Shown here: in pieces, positions 55,436 through 64,000 of the stretch | How the letters are laid out: every line of letters begins with the position of its first letter | How positions within the stretch are numbered: position 1 is the stretch's first letter | Assembly: GCA_907164885.2 (NCBI GenBank) | Contig: OU015493.1 | Location: 217,511,459 to 217,575,458, forward strand | Direction of reading: 5' to 3' | Source: Dolomedes plantarius | Lineage: Eukaryota; Arthropoda; Arachnida; Araneae; Dolomedidae | DNA: 64,000 nucleotides | Position numbers and translations under genes: made by a program | The notes under the pieces: generated by a model | What the model saw: the letters and a program-made list of their open reading frames with translations, nothing else | Databases searched by the model: none | What the model was told of the DNA's origin: nothing

Positions 55436-56193
55436 TCATGGACCCCCTTGAAATTTAACTCGTAGCTTCTACGTGAACATAGAGGCTGCACTTTATATTC
55501 TTTAACTGGCAAGCTACGATTGCTGGTGATTGCGAACGCCTACGTCTCCGTATAGGGGATCAAATAACTTTTTGTGACGTGATTAGATGATCTAGAAAAC
55601 GGGAGATTAGTACGTAAGCACTATCCAGGGAACGATAAGTGACTCTCCTAGAAGCACCGAAATCACATTTGCGGTGCCTTCTCACGCCTCACTATCGGAA
55701 AAGAATGTTCTTAAAACAGATAAGTGGTCCCTTTTTCGGCGTCCATTCTACGAAATTAACTTTCCAGGAGAAGTTCAATTCATGTGCAACCAAAATGGAA
55801 CCGATCATTTAAAAGAAGAAAAAAAATTTCAATTTGGCGACAAAAACCATTTATTTTTATACTCTTTAAAAAGACATTTTAGTAGTGTTTTATCTCTCCC
55901 GTTGTAACACAAGTTCTAGAATGTTGCTGTTGTTGTTGTTGTTGTTGTGATGGTCGATCTGTCAGCAGAATAACTTTGAATATCGTAAATTATTTTTAAT
56001 CTGCGCAAGAACAGGTTGTCCAAATACCTCATTTTCCAAAAAAATCTTTTGCAAAAATATTTCGACCCTAGTTTAAAAAAAAAAAAAAAAAAAAACCTCA
56101 AAAGAAGTTTTGTTTTCAGATAGACAGCCTTTACTGGCGATTCTGATTATTCTGATGTTAAAAAATTGTTCTTCCTACAAATTAAATTGGGCT
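55436..56193. other. Unassigned stretch
   Basis: A (GTT)n run at 55926-55946 and A20 at 56074-56094. The 77-codon ORF at 55674-55907 has no recognised domain. Confidence 0.4.
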
Positions 56194-56440
56194 CGGGGCT
56201 GCCTAATGATTAGTCCGTAGGCCTTGAGGGTGCTCGCTTTGAATCCCCACAAGCTCCACTAAATACTGTGTCTAAGCCAGATATAGGCACGTATAACCAT
56301 GGAATGTCCCTCCGTATGGTTTGTAGGGGTGATGGGGGACTTAGGATCCCACCAGATGTCGGTCCTGGTGTTGCTCGATCAAAAACGTAATGGCTAAAAG
56401 TCGGCCTCCGCCATTTGTGTTGGCTAATAGCTGAGAGCTA
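56194..56440 (+). mobile_element. SINE-D copy
   Basis: GGCTGCCTAATGATTAGTCC (A box region) and CGCTTTGAATCCCC (B box near 56241), and body GGATCCCACCAGATGTCGGT shared with the SINE at 32869. Confidence 0.7.
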
Positions 56441-56635
56441 AATCTCCTCTCTTCGCCCTGCACACTTGTGGACCTCGTTGGGACTTAAGGGGCAACAACA
56501 ATTAAAAATCCACGAGTAGTAAAACGCAGACATTCCAGTCACAGCAAACGTTTCCACTATCCTAATCTTCCAAAAAACAGGGATACATTTATGGCCCAAG
56601 GTAAAGCGGTCCAGGACTGACACTCTTGTACTGAA

Positions 56636-56695
56636 CTAGCTGAAAACCCGTCAAACTATATACAACGGTCAATGTATGCATTTAATGCCAAATAA

Positions 56696-56737
<42 letters not shown>

Positions 56738-56739
56738 TT

Positions 56740-56776
<37 letters not shown>
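56636..56776 (-). mobile_element. HelA 3'-terminal fragment with (TA)n
   Basis: CTAGCTGAAAACCCG then ACTATATACAACGGTCAATG, cut short and followed by (TA)n that runs into the next element. The hairpin part of the end is deleted. Confidence 0.65.
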
Positions 56777-56778
<2 letters not shown>

Positions 56779-58053
56779 GGGTGGCCATAATTAAACTGAC
56801 AGTGCTCACAGTGTTCTGTAGCGCGATCTATTTGCGAGAATGACGCCACATTTTGTAGGAAGATTAAACAAGACGGGGGACGAAGGATTCCGCGAAAAAA
56901 TAAATTAGTTCCAAAAGTCACCGCTAGGGGGATATTTGGCGCTACGATGGACCTACGATAAATTCCGCTGTCTACCCACACCAAACAGTTACCTTTGGTG
57001 AATGTAAGGGAATTTCTGTGACTGCATGTGGTGATTTGTCATCCCAAATTCGGCATTTCTGGGTATTCACAGTTCCATGCAGGTAAAAGTGGGCCTCGTC
57101 TCCCCATAAGATTTTCCACGGCCAAGCATCATCCACCTCCATTCTGGCAAGAAAGGTGAGAGCAAAAGTCAATCGCTTATCATGGTCGGGGTACAGTAAC
57201 TCCTGTACACGGCTGATCTTGTACGGATAGAAGTTGATAATCTTTCGTAAGATTTTCCATACCGTACTGTAAGGCATATCCATATTCCAAGCTAATCCAC
57301 GAGCGCTAGAGGTGGCAGCAATATTGTCTGGTCCTCTGTCGACAATCGCCGTGGCAACTGCTTCAATTGTATCCTGTGGTACAGGTTTTCGTCCTCTGCC
57401 TGACTGAACCTTCAGAGAACCTGTTTTCTCAAACGTCGCAACCATTGCTTTTAGCCCATTAACTGACACAGAACCGTTACCTTTACGCATTTTTTTGTGC
57501 GTTCTAAAAGCACGAAGAGCGGCTGACGCGTTGCACTGGTTGAGGTAAAAGAATTTGATCAGTAACGCACGCTCGACTAAAGAAGGAGACATTGCACATA
57601 AACTTTCAATCCGATTGATTCGAAACGTAACACATTGCCTTTTAAATCCCAAGCAGCTGTCACTGTGCCAATGGATGTAACGTGAAATTTGAATAAAGAA
57701 CTTCTTCTTCTGCTCAGCGTACGTGATATTGCAGATCACGAGACTTTATCGGTGTTTATGTAGATTTTACGCTTTTTTAAAAGTGTTGCCATATTGCACT
57801 TGAACTAAATAAGAAAATGTGCATAATAAAAGGTAATTTTATTCCGTATTAATTTGCATTTGTTAACACTCTATTTTCTATTACACAGCGCCAAATATTC
57901 CCCTAGCGGTGACTTTTGGAACTAATTTATTTTTTCGCGGAATCCTTCGTCCCCCGTCTTGTTTAATCTTCCTACAAAATGTGGCTTCATTCTCGCAAAT
58001 AGATCGCGCTACAGAACACTGTGAGCACTGTCAGTTTAATTATGGCCACCCGG
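56777..58053 (-). mobile_element. DUF4817-type mariner with 168-bp TIRs
   Basis: CCGGGTGGCCATAATTAAAC at 56777 and its inverse ending GGCCACCCGG at 58053; TA on both sides. The inverted repeat extends about 168 bp (to 56943 and from 57888) with few mismatches. It encodes most of a transposase on the minus strand. Confidence 0.93.
56972..57592 (-). pseudogene. DUF4817 mariner transposase, C-truncated
   Basis: Cut-and-paste transposase acting on the long TIRs. The best start is the ATG at 57592 (MSPSLVERALLIKFFYLNQC), preceded in frame by 49 less likely codons. Residues 1-50 form the DUF4817 helix-turn-helix (Y-----N---A-R-FR). Then comes a basic linker (GRGRKPVPQDTI), a second HTH and the DDE_3 domain start, with ILWGDEAHFYLHGTVNTQK giving the first catalytic Asp and SPKVTVWCG. 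After VWCG the sequence joins the left TIR, so the second and third catalytic residues are lost. No frameshift inside the retained part, so decay is slight. Confidence 0.9.
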
Positions 58054-58071
58054 TATATATATATATATACA

Positions 58072-58175
58072 CCTATACCTCGCTATACGGCCGCTCTCTA
58101 TACGGCATTTCTCTATAACGGCCTTTTTAAATTATGGAACTGTTTCGATTAAGGCCAATAGCTGAACTAGCTGAA

Positions 58176-58222
<47 letters not shown>

Positions 58223-58651
58223 GGCCAATAACATGTTTCTTTATACGGCCACAACAGCGGAAAGTGATGATGGCAGCATATTACAGCTTAGTGATTCTTC
58301 ATGTTAATGTTCGTCATCACATTAAAACACCTTTTAAACATTTTATTTTATGTTTTTTATTATATGTATACATATGTGCATATGATTTCTTTTGTTTTTT
58401 GTTTATATGTTTATTTTTTTAATTTCAGTTTATTATTACATTGTTTTGTACTTTTATTCTTATTTAAGTCTTTTTATAGGAAATAAAAAGAATAAAATGC
58501 TTTATGAAATAAAAACTATATTATTTATAAAAATTTGGAACAGATCCAATTAAATTTGCATGGATTTGTATCAAAATAATCGATTCGTTATACGGTTTTC
58601 GCTTTACGGCCAACTTTTCAGTTAACTTATCTAGGCCGTAAAGCGAGGTAT
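58072..58651. mobile_element. Tigger-like MITE, interrupted
   Basis: TATACCTCGCTATACGGCCG at the left and the inverse of ATACCTCGCTTTACGGCC at the right, with reiterated TATACGGC motifs. Outer bases are blurred by flanking (TA)n. At 58151-58213 it contains a few bases of a HelA end (CTAGCTGAA) followed by (TA)n. Confidence 0.75.
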
Positions 58652-58680
58652 GTATGTGTGTATATATATATATATATATA

Positions 58681-59880
58681 ATAAATACAACGATCAGTGT
58701 ATGCAATTGATGCAAAAAAAATGAAAGAATATATTTATAAGAAAATCGTAACGGATATTTTTATAGACAAAATAATGAAGAAGAAAATATTCAAATTAAA
58801 TCTAAAAGAACATACTAAAGAATATAGTACAGTTTGAGGAACATTTCTTTTACTGTAATTTAATATTTTTACCATGTTTTTATTAACTTGCTTTCTTGTT
58901 TGTGTGTGTGTTTGTGCGTTTGTCTGGTACAAATCTTGCAATCGATTTTTAACTAACTTCCCCACTAGCTAGACATTTGAAACTTTTAGAATAGCTCAGA
59001 ACACGATGACAATGCATTATTTTAATACTTTTAGCCATCTTTATATATTTTAAAATCTATTACGTAAAAATACGAGTAGCGTCTGGAGCCAAAAGTAACT
59101 GCGCTATAGGCGCCATCTATTAACGTAATAGTGAACCTATTAACGTAATAGCGAAATTATTCGGGTAATGTGTTTATATATGTTATTCAATAAATAAATG
59201 TTTGAAAATTTCTTATAATTGCTCTCTTTATTACGCATTTCATCATTTACTTTCAAGTTGATGGGATAATTCATCCAAAAAATTTTAAAAAGTATTTATT
59301 AATACATAGAATTGCCAAGTTTATATGATTCAACAGAAAATTTAAAAACATGGTATATAAAAAGTCTGTTTATCTTGTAATTATTTTGGATAATGTCCAA
59401 ACATCTGCCGCATTAGCAAAAAAAAATATATTTCTTTTGTCTATTTCGTTGTTATTCCCGTGATGCAAAATTAGTTTAAAGTATCACAAAAAGTAAAGAA
59501 ACCACGTGATCAGCATTTAATAAATTAAATTCTAAAAATTAATCTTTAAAAATTCATCAAAAATCAGAAAATGGAGGTAAAGATTCGAAAAAGATTTCAT
59601 TTTAAAGGAATTTTTAGGATCTTTCTCGTGATATAAATTTTATAACTCTCGGATTATTATTTTAAATGCAAACTGTAAAGAATGTTACAAAAACAGCTTA
59701 AAAATTTAGTTTAAAAAAATCTAAGAAAATTTTTTTCAAAAATATCTCTTATTGCACCCCTACACTATAAGAAGAATCGCCATGCAAAATTTCAGCCCTT
59801 TAGGTCCAACGGTTTGGTCTATGCGTTATATGTCAGTCAGTCAGTCAGTTACGGAACTGTTATATATATATATATATAGA
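58681..59880 (-). mobile_element. HelA copy 6, split by family B
   Basis: 58681-58869 and 59394-59880 together make most of a HelA. Its 5' end (TATATATATAACAGTTCCG with (TGAC)n) is at 59880. The CTAG end is replaced by (TA)n. Family B interrupts it at a T-rich site within TTTAATATTTTT. Confidence 0.75.
58870..59393 (+). repeat. Family-B repeat, copy 4, inserted in HelA
   Basis: It runs from TTACCATGTTTTTATTAAC to TATCTTGTAATTATT. The middle (59040-59245) is replaced by unrelated DNA containing CTATTAACGTAATAG twice. Comparison with uninterrupted HelA shows the insertion site exactly. Confidence 0.8.
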
Positions 59881-60240
59881 GAGATTATACTGGTGTATAT
59901 TTACATTCACAATCTTAAAAATATTCATTTTTACCTTTTTCTGTATTTCCTCGGGCGTGAAATCATTCACTTTTTGCCCTTTGTAGCTTAATTATAAAAA
60001 TTCTTATCTTTCATTATTCATGAATATGGAAATCGATTTTTAGCATCCAATTAAATGACATATGCGATATATATTTTCAATGACTGCCTATATTTGAACT
60101 CAGGATTTTGAATCTGAAAAGCGTTCTAATAGAAAAAGAGTCTCTTAGATTTTGAAATGATGGAAAGTTAATTTTTTCTGACTATAAAGCAAGTGTCACC
60201 TCGAGTCCGAAAATCAGTTGAAGCTAAAAAATATGTATAG
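59881..60240. other. Unassigned gap
   Basis: No gene or element recognised. Confidence 0.4.
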
Positions 60241-60242
60241 TA

Positions 60243-60997
60243 CAGTCGGACCTCTATTTAACGAACCTCTATTTTGCGAATTTCTCTATTTTGCGAACTT
60301 TTCCTTGGAACCAAGAACATTTTGCGAATTTCTTCGTAAAATAACCTCCAAATAGCGAAGTGCATTCTCTATTTAACGAACTTTTTCTTGTGATCCAATA
60401 TTTTTTCTCCATATCTCTCAAAATATTTCTGAACATTTTAAACTAATTCTTTCTTTTAATACATTAACTTTCTTTCAACACATTCCGACGCGGAATACAG
60501 TTTGAAGAAAATACGCCTGAAGGGGTTTTTGGTGCATTCCAAAGATGCGAGACGTATTATGAGAGAAAACACTTTTTCAAACAAAAAAACTCCGACAAAT
60601 TTAACAAACTTTATCAGTAATTAAATTTAAGGACGCACGTGGTAATATAAGCTTAAAATTTCTGTTATAATATATGCGATAATGTCATTAAAATTCATTA
60701 ATTTTAATATAATTTTTTTATTGAAAATACAGTGTATTCCCGGACAATGTTTTGTTTTATTCTTGTTTTCCTTATAGATTTCTGTTTGATGGGTAAGATA
60801 CAGAAAACAAATAGACATTAATTTACAAAATAAAGGTGTGATTAATTACTTCATTAATAATATTTAGAGTTTATGAATTTAAAATCTGTCTTATGTAATT
60901 TACAGTATTTTAAAAGGTAAATTTCTATTTAACGAATTTTCCATATAGCGAACTTTTTTTCAGGATTTAGCGACGTCGTTAAATAGAGGTCCGACTG
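60243..60997. mobile_element. Tigger-like MITE
   Basis: CAGTCGGACCTCTATTTAAC at the left and its inverse ending AGGTCCGACTG at the right, TA on both sides, reiterated CTATTTTGCGAA motifs. No transposase recognised. Confidence 0.9.
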
Positions 60998-62985
60998 TAT
61001 ATTATTCAATTTTTTAATATCTGGTTTGCATTTTAAAAATTCCCGCCAGAGGGAAATTTTTTTAAAACAAGCATCAATTGAAGCATTGTCAGCAAAATAC
61101 TATCACCGTACCTTAGCTTTAGATTTTAAGTTCTTGAGAAGTCAACTGGAGTGCAACTTTATGCGCGACAGTTCCTCGTTCAAAAAGATTTTCGTCTTCT
61201 CTCAAAGAACTCGTATTAGTTTTCGTTTCACTAAAACAAACCCTTTCGTGAAACTAGTGAAGCAGTACGGATTTTCAACATAACTTGTACGGAACTCAAC
61301 AGCGACACTAAAATCGACACCTTCTTGTGTTACTGTTGCTTTTCAAACAATATTTAAAAAACATTGAATTTTGCTGTATTATTTTCAGTTTAAATATTAT
61401 AACGTTTTGACTAAAATTATTTTAGCTGATGAGGCAATAAACATAAATGTTGTTCGATATTTAGGCAATGATACGTTTAACTATTGACCGCTACAGTCAT
61501 CCAAAACTCATGAGTATAACAGAAAAAACAGACGGTTTTCGCATCATTTTGGACATTGCATTGGAAAGGTGGCATCGGATATAAGCATTAAACGCCATTC
61601 CATTTTTGCGAGCTAGCACCGGAGAAAATTTTACTTTGTGGCCGTTAATACATAATATGCTTGTTGAAGAAACATTCATTTCACACAGAAGACTCTACTC
61701 GACCACTTCTAATTGACTGTAAACTGAGAATTGCATTTCTTTCATGACGTGGCTGTCTAACGCCTCTTTCTGACCTTTTAAAATTCAAATCCTCGCCATT
61801 TTTTTTCCGTAACATGCTGCCCTCCGACTGTATTCCGGAACGAAAACAAAACGGAAAAAAAAAAAAGAAAATCGTCAATACACTCACTTGTCACAGAGTA
61901 TCGCCAGATGAATTGTTCGGCTATCGAGCCACACTTGCGTACGGAACGACTCACTATGGGAGACAAGAGTGGAGAGTGGTCGACTGACCCTTCGAACCCC
62001 TCCACCCCCCCGCTCTCGGCCGCGATAAAGTCTTTTTTCCGAGAATCTCAGTCAGCATGTTCGCTAACAGATCGTGATGACACAATGGAGTCGTCTTGTT
62101 TTGATATCGGGGATGAAAATCCCTTTTGGTTGATCGGAAAGTTCCGCCTGAGTTTTAGACCCGTAGATTGGCGTGACACTGTGTACACCCTCAATATTTC
62201 GACATGACACGAAGAAACCTCGAGTTTCACGTGTCACCTAACAAAAGCAAAGCGAAGGAACGAGTTGTTAAAGGCTGAAAGCGAATTTTCAGATGTTAAA
62301 CAAAAACCCGACAGCGTTCAATTTAGTAAATGACCGTTGCATAAAAGATTGCATTTAAGAATTGTTATTCACTTTGAAACATTTTGTGAAGTTCATTCAG
62401 GGTTGTCGCGACATTTTCCCGAAAAAGTCACGGAAGAGAGCGCTTGTCCGGAGAGTATCAATCTCAGATTCGAATCTTCAGTCGATAATTGCTTTCTCGG
62501 AGAGGGATAAATTGTGGGTTGAATCCCTCAAAAGGATTATATCCGTGAAAAAGAATGAAATTTCATTCTCATCTATAATTTAAAAAATTTTGGTGCGTCA
62601 CCTTCAAAAGGGAAATTATTTCCCATCTAATATCAGCACCCCGTCTTTTTTTTTTCTCTGAATAATTTCTGGCCTACAGATTTAACGTGTCCATACCCGG
62701 CTTAGACACGATGGCATAGGCATAGACATAATTAACTTTAGAGGCTCCTGGGAGCTAGAGCTCTACATCCTCTGTATTCAATGTGGAATGTATCATGATT
62801 ACCATTTTCTAAAATTGATTGTAATAGTACTGAGAGTGTGTGTGAAGAGAGAAAAAAAAAGAGTGAATTAAATTAAATTGCAAAAAGTTTTAACAGTTTA
62901 GGTTGGTAGGTAATGAAGGAATAACTGGGGATGTAGAGAAAGGACTAATGGAAGAAAGAGAGGATTTGGGAAAAAATATTCAACC
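60998..62985. other. Unassigned stretch with a GC-richer block
   Basis: About 2 kb without a recognised element. 61900-62230 is GC-richer and includes a 99-codon ORF (61908-62207) with an internal ATG (MGDKSGEW) and a serine/proline/acidic composition; it may be an exon of a host gene or chance. No splice or homology evidence. ORFs at 61026 and 62362 are unremarkable. Confidence 0.3.
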
Positions 62986-62989
62986 TCAG

Positions 62990-63172
62990 ACAATTGAGAA
63001 AGATTCAAAGAGTAAGGATGGCCGGACAGACATCCAATGAGAGAGAAGTAGCGAATTCTACAAAGAGAGCAAATGAGACATGAAGGCACTCAGGGGCGCT
63101 CATACGGATTCGAACCAAGACATCCTCAGTACCGACAGCCGACATGCTAACCACTAGGGGACCTCCAACCGT
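62990..63172 (-). mobile_element. tRNA-derived SINE, inverted
   Basis: On the minus strand CCCCTAGTGGTTAGCATGTC (A box) and TGGTTCGAATCCG (B box; plus-strand 63106-63116). A short body follows, ending near a CCTTACTCTTTG region. The head closely resembles SINE-D at 32869 (AGTGGTTAGC-TGTCGG). Confidence 0.75.
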
Positions 63173-63493
63173 TGACGAGTCACTGTGAGACGTGAACTCC
63201 TGGGGAATACTGAACTATCATTCAAGCCTCGCAAGTGTTGAAGTAGATAATGCTTGAATTTTACTAATCTCCGTGAAAAGTAATTAAATGTATCAAAACT
63301 GAAGAACAGAAATGTTTTCTGTACTAATCGAAATACATTTACTGATTTACAGAGGCTGTTCGCACATTTTTTAGACGATTTTGGTAAGCGGTAATAAAAA
63401 AATCATTTGCTGCAAAAGAAATAATTGCAATTGTACTATGTTTTTAAAAGTCAAATTATCGTCTGCGGCTTGAAAGTTTTGTTTTTATTCAAA
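63173..63493. other. Unassigned stretch before transposase
   Basis: It holds an AGAGGCTGTTCGCACATTTT sequence near 63350 that could belong to the left end of the next element. No proof. Confidence 0.35.
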
Positions 63494-64000
63494 ATGGCGT
63501 TTTTAACAAAGCAGTGGTTCGAAGGCTACATTTATGCTCTTTCCGAAGAGAAATATGCATACTCCGTTATCCCAAAACGATGTGAGAGTCATGGTTTTGT
63601 GATATCTAAAGCGTCGATTGGTAATATCGTCAACAAGAAAGGAAAAAAACGTCAAATTGGAGCCTCAAGTGGGACAAAAATTCCAAACAAGTATCCAAGG
63701 AAAAAAACGGACATCTTCGACTATTGCAAAGGTACGTTGTTTAATGTTAAAAGAAAATCCCCCTAGTCAAAGGACAGTTGCAAAATCATTAAAATGCTCG
63801 GTGTCCACTGTAAACAAAATGATAAACGTTGATTTAAATCTTAAGAAAGCGATAAAACGCAATGTGCATCGTCTTCTTCCAAATCATATCGCTGAACGCA
63901 GGACACGCTGCAGAATTCTATATGAGAAACACTTATCCAAAGAAAAATGGAAAACAATTGTCACAATAGATGAATCATGGGTGTATTTAAATGATTGCAA
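63494..64000 (+). pseudogene. Tc1/mariner-superfamily transposase, frameshifted, cut by window edge
   Basis: The ATG at 63494 starts MAFLTKQWFEGYIYALSEEK and continues with an HTH (SKASIGNIVNKKGKKRQ) to about 63735. The frame then shifts. From about 63743 another frame encodes NPPSQRTVAKSLKCSVSTVN (second HTH), RLLPNHIAERRTRCRILYEK and WKTIVTIDESWVYLNDCN, where TIDE has the first catalytic Asp. The order HTH-HTH-DDE and the DE-W sequence fit the Tc1/mariner superfamily. The remaining catalytic part lies beyond 64000. Confidence 0.8.

Overview
This window looks like a stretch of a large, AT-rich, repeat-dense animal genome, most likely an arthropod; a chelicerate such as a spider is plausible but cannot be proved from this sequence. 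The evidence is the mix of mobile elements: DUF4817-type Tc1/mariner, pogo/Tigger, hAT, piggyBac, Helitrons, tRNA-derived SINEs and Ty3/gypsy, together with long (TA)n tracts. I found no convincing host protein-coding gene, rRNA or intact tRNA in the 64 kb. Every recognisable protein is a transposon or retrotransposon protein, and nearly all are broken.

Layout. 0-3.4 kb: a tandem head-to-tail array of one non-autonomous Helitron family (HelA here, read on the minus strand). 3.4-4.3 kb: a decayed Tc1 element. 5.2-13.7 kb: a Helitron 3' end, a Helitron carrying a SINE, a Tigger MITE, another HelA copy, and a piggyBac-like element with a Helitron inside it. 14-19.4 kb: a SINE split by a TTAA MITE, a second TTAA MITE, a foldback repeat and a Tigger with a transposase remnant. 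19.6-24.7 kb: a complete-ended LTR retrotransposon on the minus strand with nearly identical LTRs. Its one long ORF runs Gag, protease, integrase zinc finger; an RNase H tail follows downstream, so the order is Gmr1-like. 24.7-28 kb: low-repeat DNA with one candidate regulatory block.

28-36 kb: nested hAT elements with clear 8-bp target duplications, several TTAA MITEs, SINEs, and a hAT-like element that contains a 345-bp (TA)n tract. 36-44 kb: another TTAA MITE, family-B repeat, Tigger remnant, HelA in the opposite orientation, and a hAT with a transposase C-terminus and an almost perfect 261-bp palindrome nested inside. 44-49 kb: a probable solo LTR, a DUF4817 mariner with long TIRs, and a Tigger invaded by a SINE, a small MITE and a second Tigger. 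49.8-50.5 kb: a 720-bp foldback. 51.8-52.5 kb: a piggyBac with a transposase C-terminus and TTAT duplications. 54-64 kb: a mariner, family B, SINEs, a DUF4817 mariner with most of its transposase, two Tiggers, a HelA copy split by family B, and the start of another Tc1/mariner transposase cut by the window edge.

The genes do not form a pathway. The order of events can be read from nesting: hAT in hAT, foldback in hAT, SINE in Helitron, family B in Helitron, MITE and Tigger in Tigger, and MITE in SINE. Names such as HelA, family B, MITE-D/E/F/H, SINE-C and SINE-D are local labels only.
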